Shown in pieces: positions 1-8,800 of a DNA stretch of 25,923 nt (positions within the stretch are counted from its first letter, which is position 1; each line of letters starts with the position of its first letter). The notes under the pieces were generated by a model that saw only the letters and a list, made by a program, of their open reading frames with translations, had not been told where the DNA came from and searched no databases. The position numbers and the translations under genes are program-made. Origin of the DNA: DASPWV01 sp046727855 (GTDB lineage Bacteria > Acidobacteriota > Vicinamibacteria > Vicinamibacterales > UBA2999); contig JBKPDL010000082.1 in the NCBI GenBank assembly GCA_046727855.1, positions 1-25,923 of the forward strand, written 5' to 3'.

Positions 1-8
1 AGAAATCG

Positions 9-836
9 ATGCGCGTCGCATTCGCTGCCTTCGTCCTGCTCGCGATAACCGTTGCGCTTCGCGCGCAGGCGCCGCCACCGCAAGGGCGCGGTGGATTTGT
101 CGCATATCCGCCGCGAGCTGTCGACGCGGCCGCGGCGGCCCGCGGCAAGACGCTCTACGGAACTTATTGCACGTTCTGCCACGGCGCCGACGCGCACGGC
201 GGCGACGGCGGCGGTCCCAGTCTGCTGCGCTCGCTCGTCGTCCTTGACGATCAAAAGGGAGAATTGATGGGGCCGATCGTCAAGAACGGGCAAGGCGCGA
301 TGTCGAAGATACCGCTCAGCGATGCGCAGATCGCCGATCTCGCCGAGTACCTCCACAGCTTTCCGATCAGCAGCCGCACTGCTCCTTCGACCATCGACAT
401 CCTCGTTGGCGATCGTCGCGCCGGGGAAGCGTTTGTCACGGCAACGTGCGCCTCGTGCCACACCGTGGACAAGCTGAAAGCCTTTGCGACGCGCGTGTCC
501 GACGACAAAACGATGCAACAGATGTGGCTGATGCCCGGCAGCGGCGGACGAGGTGGACGCGGCGGAGCGCCGGCGGTGACCGCACCTGCGGTGAAGGTGT
601 CCGTCACGCTGCCGAGCGGCGAGAAAGTGGACGGCACCCTTGTAGGCATGGACGACTTCGTCGTGAGCTTGAAAGAAGCCGATGGAACCCGTCGTTCATT
701 CCGAACGTTCGGCACCGCCATCAAGGTCGACATCCAGGATCCGCTCGAAGGGCACAAGGCATTGCTGCCGAAGTACAAAGACGCTGACATTCACAATGTC
801 ACCGCGTACTTGGCTTCGCTGAGGGATCGACCATGA
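9..836 (+). CDS. Diheme c-type cytochrome, exported, partner of the PQQ dehydrogenase
   Basis: Predicted periplasmic electron carrier of 275 residues. An N-terminal signal peptide (about residues 1-20, ending ALRAQA) precedes two heme-binding CxxCH motifs, CTFCH at 54-58 and CASCH at 148-152. The first motif sits in a normal cytochrome c fold. The second half is unusual: after CASCH there is a Gly-rich linker (about 178-188) and then a beta-rich stretch (VTLPSGEKVDGTLVGMDD, about 197-235) before the closing helix (HNVTAYLASLRD), so a small beta domain seems inserted in the second cytochrome domain. The stop overlaps the start of the PQQ dehydrogenase by 4 bases (ATGA), implying translational coupling. 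By family knowledge, it would take electrons from the PQQ enzyme and pass them to the respiratory chain. Few bases precede the start, so its ribosome binding site cannot be judged. Confidence 0.9.
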   Translation: MRVAFAAFVLLAITVALRAQAPPPQGRGGFVAYPPRAVDAAAAARGKTLYGTYCTFCHGADAHGGDGGGPSLLRSLVVLDDQKGELMGPIVKNGQGAMSKIPLSDAQIADLAEYLHSFPISSRTAPSTIDILVGDRRAGEAFVTATCASCHTVDKLKAFATRVSDDKTMQQMWLMPGSGGRGGRGGAPAVTAPAVKVSVTLPSGEKVDGTLVGMDDFVVSLKEADGTRRSFRTFGTAIKVDIQDPLEGHKALLPKYKDADIHNVTAYLASLRDRP

Positions 837-2470
837 AGCGATGGCTGTTCGCGTGCGTATTCGGAGCCACAGCGCTGGCCGCCGACGGCCGGGGTATTCC
901 TCCGGCATCGCTTTACCAGCCGCTCGGCGACACGTGGCCGGTGTATTCGGGCGATTACAGCGGCAAGCGATACAGTTCGCTGAAGCAAATCAATCAAGGC
1001 AACGTCACGAAGCTCACGCTCGCATGGACGCGCCGCCTCACCAACGGCGACAGTCCTGGCGCCATCGTCGGCGGTGTGGGGCCGGATTTTTACAGCGGCA
1101 ACACACAAATCAAAGGCGCAATCCTGCAGGCGAACGGCGTGCTTTACGTGACCACGCCGGATAACGTGTGGGCGCTCGACGCGCAGGATGGACGCGAGAT
1201 CTGGCACTACGTCTGGAAGACGCGCGGCGGCACGCATATCGGCAATCGCGGTGTCGGCATCTGGAACAGCTATTTGTTCTTCGTCACGCCCGACGATTAT
1301 CTCGTGTCGCTCGACATCGCGACCGGCCGCGAGCGATTCAGCAAGGAGATCGTCAGCTTTCAGCAGCAGTACTTCCTGACGACCGCGCCAACGGTGATCG
1401 ACAACCACGTGCTCATTGGCACCGGCAACGATCTCGATGTGCCGGGCTTCCTCATGTCGTTCGATCCCGAAACGGGCAAGGAACAGTGGCGAACTTATAT
1501 GGTGCCGATGAATCCGGGCGATCCGGGGCTCGATACATGGAAAAGCCTCGATGCCGCGCGTCACGGCGGCGGCCACCCGTGGGTTCCCGGCTCATTCGAT
1601 CCCGAGACACGCCTCTACATCCTCGGTTCCGGCAACCCGACGCCCGCGTATACGTCGGCACCCCGCGGTGAAGGACTTGACAATCTCTATACCTGCGCGC
1701 TCGTGGCGATCAACGTCGACAGCGGGAAAATCGCATGGCATTACCAAACCTCTCCCCACGACACGCACGACTGGGATTCCGCGCAAACGCCTGTTCTCGT
1801 GGACGGCGAGATCAATGGCCGGCCGCGCAAACTCGTGCTCACCGCCGCGCGCAACGGCTACTTCTTCACCGTCGATCGCGTGACCGGCGAACACATCGCC
1901 ACCGGCAAGTTCTCGGAGTCGGCAAACTGGGCGAAGGGACTCAACGCCAAGGGACAGCCGGTGCGCGATCCTGCAAAGGATCACCACATCGCCGGCGCGC
2001 TCGTCTCGGCCGCGAATCAGGGTGCGGCCAACTGGCCGCCGGCGGCATTCAGTCCAGAGACCCGACTCTTTTACGTCAATGCCGCGGAAACCTACGCGAT
2101 GTATTACCTATCGGAGACCAATCCGCGCGGCGCTATCGGCCTCGGCGGCAAGGACGAGCGGCCCGTCGCCACCATGGGAAGTTTTCTGACCGCGATCGAC
2201 TACAAGACCGGCAAGACGGTGTGGCGGCATAAATACCGCACCATGAACAATACGGGCCTGGGGAGCGGGTTGCTCACGACGGCGGGCGGGTTGCTGTTTG
2301 CCGGCGACGTGTCGGGCAATCTCGTTGCGCACGATCCGGCCAACGGCGACATTTTGTGGCACTCCGCGATTGGACAAGTGAGCAACGCTCCGCAAACATA
2401 CATGCTGGGCGGCAAACAACACCTCTTGGTCGCCGCCGGCGACACGCTGTTTGCCTTCACGCTCTATTGA
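833..2470 (+). CDS. PQQ-dependent dehydrogenase (acidobacterial type)
   Basis: Periplasmic quinoprotein of 545 residues, predicted to oxidise an alcohol or sugar with pyrroloquinoline quinone. A short signal peptide (MKRWLFACVFGATALAA) is followed by an eight-bladed propeller sequence with typical features: WPVYSGDYSGKRYSSLKQI near the N-terminus, repeated W-containing blade ends (LAWTRRL, EIWHYVW, TVWRHKY, ILWHSAIG), and the HDTHDWDSAQTP segment near residue 309, characteristic of PQQ dehydrogenases. No vicinal Cys-Cys pair of methanol-dehydrogenase type is evident, and no C-terminal heme domain is present, so the separate upstream cytochrome is the likely acceptor. Start ATG overlaps the cytochrome stop. 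The substrate cannot be told from sequence alone. PQQ biosynthesis genes are not in this window. Confidence 0.92.
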   Translation: MKRWLFACVFGATALAADGRGIPPASLYQPLGDTWPVYSGDYSGKRYSSLKQINQGNVTKLTLAWTRRLTNGDSPGAIVGGVGPDFYSGNTQIKGAILQANGVLYVTTPDNVWALDAQDGREIWHYVWKTRGGTHIGNRGVGIWNSYLFFVTPDDYLVSLDIATGRERFSKEIVSFQQQYFLTTAPTVIDNHVLIGTGNDLDVPGFLMSFDPETGKEQWRTYMVPMNPGDPGLDTWKSLDAARHGGGHPWVPGSFDPETRLYILGSGNPTPAYTSAPRGEGLDNLYTCALVAINVDSGKIAWHYQTSPHDTHDWDSAQTPVLVDGEINGRPRKLVLTAARNGYFFTVDRVTGEHIATGKFSESANWAKGLNAKGQPVRDPAKDHHIAGALVSAANQGAANWPPAAFSPETRLFYVNAAETYAMYYLSETNPRGAIGLGGKDERPVATMGSFLTAIDYKTGKTVWRHKYRTMNNTGLGSGLLTTAGGLLFAGDVSGNLVAHDPANGDILWHSAIGQVSNAPQTYMLGGKQHLLVAAGDTLFAFTLY

Positions 2471-2708
2471 TTGGCGTCCAAGGGAGACCCGCTTGACGAT
2501 CCAGGACTTTTTCATCGAGCAGGACAACGCCGTAGATGCCGATTCAGCAGCCGCCATCCGAACGAGCGACGGAACCTGAAAAAAGCTGCGCGGTTAAGCC
2601 CCACCACCACGAATCGGGTTTCAGAGCATCGGCTTTATCGACGGCAGCGCCTTCGCTGGTGTTGCGGCTCCGCCGCGCTCTGTAATCTGTGGTTCCTATT
2701 TCCGCTCG
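2471..2708. other. Convergent intergenic gap, no clear gene
   Basis: This gap lies between the stops of the PQQ dehydrogenase (plus) and the FtsZ-like gene (minus). It contains a 28-codon reading frame starting with TTG at 2493 (stop ending 2579), preceded by an AGGGAGA stretch; its peptide (LTIQDFFIEQDNAVDADS...) matches no family I recognise and may be a gene remnant. A run of six A on the plus strand near 2578-2583 reads as a T run on the minus strand and could be part of a weak terminator for the FtsZ-like operon, but no convincing GC hairpin precedes it. Confidence 0.3.
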
Positions 2709-4370
2709 CTAACTACGGAATCCCAGAAACGACGCCAGTCGCGACGAGTCGTCCGGCGCCACGACGTCAACGAACCGTAACCGGCTGAACGCCTCGTCTC
2801 CCCACAGACTCCCGATCGCGACCAGCAACTGCAGATCGGTTCCGGCTTCGCCGCGCACCAACGTTTTGTCGGAGATCTCCTTCAGTTGTTCGTAGCTCAG
2901 ATCCTTGAGGCGCACGGACTGGCGTCCCAGTCGAAGCGCATGATTCCTGATCTCGATACTCTCGCTGATTACTTCGAGCAGACGCTCGCGCCACGCTTCG
3001 GACAAACGTGGGAACACAGATCGGAACCAGAACGTGCCGAGCAGCTTCTTGACGATGAGACCATCGAGCAGCATGTCGCCTGGAGGCTCGCCAGCAGCCA
3101 GTTCGAGCGCCGCGCGATCCAACCTGTTGAGCGCCTTGGCGAAATCCCACGCCGTCTCGAACCGCAACGGATCTGCCGCGACGCGACGATCCGGCGATAT
3201 CGGCGGTGCCCCTGCGAGCGCCGCGGCAGACTCACTCGCTGGCGGTTCTGTGCGCGACGGGGGCTCAGTGACGACATCAGTCACCTGCGCGCTGGGTTCG
3301 TCCACCGGCGTCGCTTCAGTCTGGGTCATGGGCGGCGAGGTCTTGATCGTCCAGTCGAGCGCAAGCGGTTCGTGAACGCCGGTGTATTCCGTAAACAGGG
3401 CCGTGATCCCCCATGGCTTCGGTGTTTGGAACGCGCGCGCGTAGAGCGGGTTGTAGGGCCGGCCAGGTGCGTCACCGAGGGCGAGCGCGGCGATCCCGCC
3501 TTTGATCTTTGCGTCGGCGAGATTGGACCAATCGCCCTGTATGCAGAGGAGCGACGTGCCAACGGGCTTGCTGAATGCGTAGTACGCGTTGTGCCAACAC
3601 CCGCGCACGGCCTCGGCGATCTCCGCGTCGCTCGGCTCGACGCTGTCAGCGGGATTGATTTCGGCAAACCCGATCCGCATCCGGCCCTGTCCGGCGAGCA
3701 GGATGGACAAATCCGACGGATCGACTTGCGACAGATCCCCCAGCACGTAGAGCAGTCCACGCAATCCACGCGCGATCGGCAGGTTCATCCGCTCCCAGAC
3801 AACGGACTGCGGTTGCGGATCGCTGTCGGAGTACGCGCGATCGTTGAGGATCTCGATCAGCCTGATGCGGGCGGCATCAAATTGCGCGGCAACGTGCAGG
3901 GCATGATCGTAGCGGCGCTTGTCGACTTCGTGCCGCTCGAACGACGGCCGGACGAACACCGGCAGCACCAGCTTGTTCTGCCGGCGCGCCATCTCGGCGA
4001 GCGGGAAAATCGTGCCGGCGCCTGTTCCTTTTCCGGCGGTGCCGATCATCACGATGACGGAGTACTTTGCGATCAGGCGCTCGACATCGCTGCGGCTTTC
4101 TTCCAGCGCGCGCAGCGCCAGCTCGGGGCTGTGCCGCGATCCGAGACGATGCGTGGTGGCGGCGCCGATCAAGACGCGTTCCTCTCTGGGCACCTGCGCC
4201 AGAGAGAACTCATTGGTGTCGAGAAAGCGTGTGGTGATCGCACGTCGCAAACGCTCTGCGTACCTCGCGTCGGTCTTTTGCGCAGTGGCGACGTCCCTGG
4301 CGAACAGCGTCTTGAGCGAGCGCAGGATGTTCCCACCGCCACCACCAGTACTGAGAAGAAGGATGTTCAC
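2709..4370 (-). CDS. Divergent FtsZ/tubulin-like GTPase with C-terminal helical extension
   Basis: Protein of 553 residues with an FtsZ-type nucleotide-binding domain. In order: a Gly-rich T1-like loop (STGGGGGNILRSLK, 7-20), a FLDTNEF strand equivalent to FtsZ INTD, IGAATTHRLGS...ALEES (68-92) equivalent to the FtsZ GLGAG...AAEES segment, a tubulin-signature T4 loop GTAGKGTGAGT (110-120), and a T7 loop QVDPSDL (215-221) in which both catalytic aspartates (D217, D220) of FtsZ NxDFxD are retained. The nucleotide and activation domains run to about 330. A Pro/Glu/Thr-rich linker (about 340-395) and a helical domain (about 400-553) follow; there is no canonical FtsZ C-terminal peptide. The start is GTG, preceded by an AGGTG-containing site, 16 bases after the stop of the LysM-membrane gene, so the two are probably cotranscribed. 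It is not the housekeeping FtsZ: no mra/mur/ftsA neighbours. It probably hydrolyses GTP and polymerises, but this is inference from motifs. The minor FtsZ-like families described by Makarova and Koonin are the likely relatives. Confidence 0.85.
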   Translation of the reverse strand: MNILLLSTGGGGGNILRSLKTLFARDVATAQKTDARYAERLRRAITTRFLDTNEFSLAQVPREERVLIGAATTHRLGSRHSPELALRALEESRSDVERLIAKYSVIVMIGTAGKGTGAGTIFPLAEMARRQNKLVLPVFVRPSFERHEVDKRRYDHALHVAAQFDAARIRLIEILNDRAYSDSDPQPQSVVWERMNLPIARGLRGLLYVLGDLSQVDPSDLSILLAGQGRMRIGFAEINPADSVEPSDAEIAEAVRGCWHNAYYAFSKPVGTSLLCIQGDWSNLADAKIKGGIAALALGDAPGRPYNPLYARAFQTPKPWGITALFTEYTGVHEPLALDWTIKTSPPMTQTEATPVDEPSAQVTDVVTEPPSRTEPPASESAAALAGAPPISPDRRVAADPLRFETAWDFAKALNRLDRAALELAAGEPPGDMLLDGLIVKKLLGTFWFRSVFPRLSEAWRERLLEVISESIEIRNHALRLGRQSVRLKDLSYEQLKEISDKTLVRGEAGTDLQLLVAIGSLWGDEAFSRLRFVDVVAPDDSSRLASFLGFRS

Positions 4371-4386
4371 TTCGCACCTGCGTCTT

Positions 4387-5166
4387 TCAGGTCACCTGAC
4401 GAATCGGAACCACAACCCACTTGCCCTCCGCACGAAGGCAGTCGCAGACGATCACGCGCGTTCTCATCTGCCGCACCACGCGCTCGACGTCGTACTCCAC
4501 GTTGCTCTTGTGATCCGACAAGTTGGGGTACCGGCGGCCGCCGTTGGGAGCAATGCAAATCTCGAGCTGGTCCGCATGGCGCACAAATCGCAGCCGTGAC
4601 TTGATCGGAGGAACGTCGCACCAGGGATCGACCAATGGACGGGCAAACGCGTTGACGAACTCGTCGCCGGTGCGCCGCATGTCCGGTGGAACGGGACGTG
4701 GCGCGACGTAGGTGAGCGCCACACAGCAGACGAACAGCGCTAAGGAAACCGCAAGACCGACCCTCCATGCCAACGCCGTGTCGTGGAGCGGCGGCGCCGA
4801 TGGCGCAGGCCATGCGACAGTCGAGTTATAGAGGAGAGCAGATGATTGCCGCGGCAATGCGGCCGGGGTCGTGGGGATCGCACGGGTGTTCACCTGGTCA
4901 CGAATCACGCACGCTTCCCACTCTCTGCTGAGGCGCTGGTAGCGTGATTTCGGCACGAACATCCGCTGCGCCGGATCTCTGATTTGAAATCTATCGCTAT
5001 ACGCAGCCGCGGCGCTTCCAGTCATGCGCAACGCGAGACCCGACGCCGTGTCGCCGCGGACGATCGGCCGGCAGACGAACTGCTGCGCTTCGGCACCGAA
5101 TGGCGCCGCGACAAGGAGCAATACGACCAACGTCGCAAATCGACGAATCGATGACGTCACCTTCAT
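4387..5166 (-). CDS. Exported LysM-like, single-span membrane protein paired with the FtsZ-like GTPase
   Basis: Protein of 259 residues, first gene of the pair with the FtsZ-like GTPase. A signal sequence (about 1-28, VVLLLVAAPFGAEAQ) leads into a LysM-like segment (about 31-75, IVRGDTASGLALRMTG, compare the usual V-x-x-GDTL-x-x-IA pattern), a Pro/Ser-rich linker (100-128), one transmembrane helix (about 135-156, GLAVSLALFVCCVALTYV) and a soluble C-terminal domain of about 100 residues with Cys and Arg-rich stretches. If the signal peptide is cleaved, the LysM-like part is periplasmic and the C-terminal domain cytoplasmic, where it could contact the GTPase. The reading frame stays open upstream of 5166, but the first ATG with a signal peptide is 5166; its ribosome binding site is weak. 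No named family recognised for the C-terminal domain. Confidence 0.7.
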   Translation of the reverse strand: MKVTSSIRRFATLVVLLLVAAPFGAEAQQFVCRPIVRGDTASGLALRMTGSAAAAYSDRFQIRDPAQRMFVPKSRYQRLSREWEACVIRDQVNTRAIPTTPAALPRQSSALLYNSTVAWPAPSAPPLHDTALAWRVGLAVSLALFVCCVALTYVAPRPVPPDMRRTGDEFVNAFARPLVDPWCDVPPIKSRLRFVRHADQLEICIAPNGGRRYPNLSDHKSNVEYDVERVVRQMRTRVIVCDCLRAEGKWVVVPIRQVT

Positions 5167-5468
5167 AACCAGAGCGTGGACGTCAATGCAACGACAACAG
5201 CCGGCGCACGACACGAACTGAAGCGGTCCAAAACGAATCCAATGGGTGTGCCAGACAGGACGCGCGAAAACTCGACCATTTGGCGTGATCGCACCTGCGG
5301 CGTGTGTGTTGAATTTACGCGGTGTCCTCGTTTCACCCCCTCCGCGACCAATCATGGCACGGATGACACAGTGCATTATCGAGATCCGCCGCCCACTCCA
5401 GCCTCTCCGGCGCAGCCGCCGCTCGCGGCGCGACACTCCACTACTCGACCCTCGCCGAAACCTTCGTT
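5167..5468. other. Intergenic region with no recognisable gene
   Basis: This stretch upstream of the LysM-membrane gene should carry the promoter of the FtsZ-like operon. Overlapping frames on both strands are open but give Arg/Pro-rich, low-complexity translations without homology I recognise. No tRNA, repeat or clear promoter was identified. Confidence 0.35.
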
Positions 5469-5680
5469 TCAGATCAGGAACCAGCTCGCAAGGCCGAGGA
5501 GCAGAAAAAATCCCATGGCATCGGTCATGAACGTGACCAGCACGCTCGATCCATGTGCAGGATTGCGGCCGATTTCGTGCAGCGCGATTGGAATCAGCAC
5601 CCCCGACGCGCCGGCGACGACCAGGTTGAGCAGACCGCACCACTCATCATTAATCCCAGTTCGATATCGAAGTAGTCCAA
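5469..5680 (-). pseudogene. mgtE: Remnant of the C-terminus of magnesium transporter MgtE
   Basis: On the minus strand, 5633-5469 encodes LLNLVVAGASGVLIPIALHE followed by IGRNPAHGSSVLVTFMTDAM and GFFLLLGLASWFLI, ending at a TGA. This is the recognisable last third of the MgtE transmembrane domain: the NLVVAG...GVLIPI helix, the NPA-xx-SS loop, the V-T-x-x-TD-x-x-GFF helix and the closing LGLASWFL helix. Immediately upstream (about 5635-5671) the match continues in another frame (FDIELGLMMSGAV), implying a one-base frameshift; nothing of the rest of the protein is present. About 55-70 residues of a roughly 450-residue protein remain, so it cannot be functional as a transporter. No transposase or repeat flanks it. 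Confidence 0.7.
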
Positions 5681-5735
5681 ATCTCTCCGCGTTCCCCATC
5701 ACCACCGCAGAGCTATGTAACCGTGCAAGTGACCG

Positions 5736-5758
5736 CCAGCTTCAGAGCACGAAGCTGG
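5736..5758 (+). repeat. Perfect 8-bp inverted repeat in the leader of the TonB-dependent receptor gene
   Basis: CCAGCTTC and GAAGCTGG are exact reverse complements separated by 7 bases, 47 bases before the receptor start. There is no T run after it, so it does not look like an intrinsic terminator. It may be a protein-binding site or an RNA hairpin in the 5' leader; the role is inference only. Confidence 0.4.
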
Positions 5759-5804
5759 ACTAACATCGCGTCTTGCCGTTCTCGTAGCCACGGAGGGTCT
5801 GGTC

Positions 5805-8800
5805 ATGCTGTCAAGTCGTCGTCGGATCGAGATTGCTTTGCTAGGTTTTTTGCTAATGGTCGCAGCCGCGGCCCACGCCCAGACTGGAACGGCATCCATC
5901 ACTGGACTCGTCGTGGACGACACGGGCGCCGCGGTGCCGGGCGCCACGGTCACAGCGACAAACCAGGCGACCAACGTCGAACAGGTTGCCGTGACGAACG
6001 ACGCCGGCAACTACACCATCACGCCTCTGACGGTGGGGACGTATGTCATCAAGGCCGAGCTCTCCGGATTCCGCACGGCCACCACCGCGCCGCTCGCGCT
6101 CGAGGCCAGGCAGGTTGCGCGCCTCGACTTCAAGATGTCTGTCGGCGCGATCGCTGAGACCGTAGAAGTGAGCGGCGCTGCGCCGATTCTGCAGACCGAA
6201 ACCTCGGGCGTGGGTGAGGTGGTGTCCGGCAACACCGTCGTCTCGTTGCCGCTCAACGGCCGCAACACAGGGCAATTCACGCTCCTTCTTCCGGGAACAG
6301 TCACATACAACCCGAGGGGCTTTACCAACATCGGCAGCGTCAACATGAACCGTCCGTTCGTGAACGGAAACCGCGAGCAGACCAACAACTTCACCGTCGA
6401 CGGCCTCGACGTGAACGAGACGATCGACAACCGCGTGGCCTACCAACCGATTCCCGACGCGCTCGCCGAAATCAGCGTCGAGACCAACAACTACTCGGCT
6501 GACGTTGGCAACGTCGGCGGCGCCGTGGTCAACAGCGTGATCAAATCCGGCGCGAACGAATTCCATGGCAACGTGTTCGAGTTCTATAGGAACAGCGACT
6601 TCGACGCGAACACGTGGGAAAACAATCGTTCTTCAGCGCCGAAGCAGGAGCGGAAACAGCACATTTACGGCGGCACCGTTGGCGGCCCGATCGTGAGAAA
6701 CTCCGTGTTCTTCTTTGCCGACTACCAGGGATCACGTCAGGACGCACCGGGTTTCCTGACCGCTTCGGTCGCGCCAGAGGCTTGGCGTCGCGGTGATCTT
6801 TCCGATGTGAGCGCTCAGATCCGCGATCCGCGAACGGGGCTGCCGTTTTCCGGCAACCAAATTCCCATCGATCGGTTCAGCGCCACGGCGCGCGCGATCT
6901 TGAACGACACCACCAATTACCCGTTGCCCAACCGCGCCGTGCCCGGGGGCATCATTGGCAACTACGTCGGTGAAACACTCCTCGAAATACGCGCGCATCA
7001 GGGCGACGTGCGCGTGGATTGGAGCGCGTCAACCGACAACAAGTTCTTCGGCCGTTACTCATTTGCTCAGTACGAAGACCGCCGCGACAAGCAGCCGTTC
7101 CCGCTGTTCCTCACGACGCGAAATGACCAGCCGTTCCACAATGTGGCGTTCAACTGGAATCGCGTGTTCGGGTCGGCGCTGATCAACGAGCTGCTTGCAG
7201 GCTTCAGCAGTACAACTGTGATCGCCGAGACGCTCGATTGGGCAGGGATTGGTTCGGCCAATGCGCTCTATGGAATCGCCGGCGGACAACCCATCGCGGG
7301 CTTGAGCTCGATCGGGTGGGGCAGCAACCTCACGTCACCGGGAGCGATCGCCACCGATTCGGACACCCTCGCCAAGACGTACCAAATCAACGAGAAGGCA
7401 ACCTGGGTCCGTGGCCGGCATTCACTCAAGTTCGGAGGGCAGTTTCTTCATTACAACCAGCGCCGCTTTTACGCGGGAAACAATGGCTTACTCGGGTTCA
7501 TCAACTTCAACGGCGCGTTCACGGGCTTTGCGTTCTCGGACTTTCTTCTCGACATGGTGTCGAGCAAGGGCAGGGGCGGCGGCGATCCCGACGATCCGTG
7601 GACGCATTTGCAGAACCGGATTTCACTCTTCGCGCAGGACGACTTCAAGGTGCTGCGAAACGTCACGCTGAACTTGGGCCTGCGCTGGGCCTACACGTCG
7701 CCGCTGGTCGAGGAGAACAATCGGCAATCGAACTTCGATCTCGCGACCGGACGTCAGATCTTCGCGCAGGACGGCAGCATCGAAGAGCGTGCGCTCTATA
7801 AGCCGTATTACAACGGGTGGGAGCCGCGCCTGGGAGCGGCCTGGACCGCAACAGAACGCCTTGTGTTCCGCGGCGGTTACGGCATCACCCAGTTTATGGA
7901 AGGCACCGGCGCGAACCTGAGACTCCCGCTCAACCCGCCGTTTTTCTTCGAGTCGGCCGTCGCCTATGACGCGACCACCGGGCCGGGCACGATTCGAACG
8001 GGTTTTGCGGAGTTGGTGCCCGGCACGATTCCCAGCGGGAACGTGCGCGCGTACGATCCCAACCTCCGCCCGCAGTTCTCGCAGCAGTGGAACGCGTTCG
8101 TGGAATATCGTTTGACGTCTGCCATGTCGGCGCAGGTGGGCTACGTCGGCCACCATGCAAGCCACCTGGTTACGCCGGTCGAAGGCAACCAGGCATTGCC
8201 GGGCGTCGGTGATCCCTCGACATGGGCGCCGAAGAACACTCGTCGGCCACTCTTCGCGGCGCAGCCGCTCATCACGACGATCGCAACGACAGCGGCACGG
8301 TCGGGAAGTCGATATCACTCCATGCAAGCCAGCGTGCGGCAACGGACATCGAACGGCGTTGAGTTCCTGGCGTCCTACACACTCGGGAAGACCCGCACGA
8401 ACAATCGCGGCTTCTACGGCGTCTTCGGCGGCACGGGATTACAAGGCGTCATGAGCGGCACCGAAGGAGCCTACTGGCAGAACACGTATGACCCTGAGGC
8501 GGAGTGGGGACCGGCCTTCCACGACGTTCGCCACAATCTCATTCTGTCGGCCACCTACGAATTGCCGTTCGGGAAGTCCGCGTCCTCGTCGCGCTGGGTG
8601 AATGCTCTCGCTGGTGGTTGGAGAGTGAGCGGCATATTCCAGACACGATCTGGACTGCCTGTGACAGTGATCGACAGTCGTAATCGATCGCTTCAAGGAG
8701 AACGAGGATCGGAGCGGCCGAACTGCGTGGGCGATCCCGTTCCTGCAGATCAGTCGATCGACAAGTGGCTCGACATCAATGCGTTTCAGGCTGTACCGCT

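Noticed and set aside
2886..4604. 572-residue plus-strand ORF opposite the FtsZ-like gene
   Set aside because: Arg/Glu/Gly-rich translation without family features; it is the antisense shadow of a gene with clear tubulin motifs.
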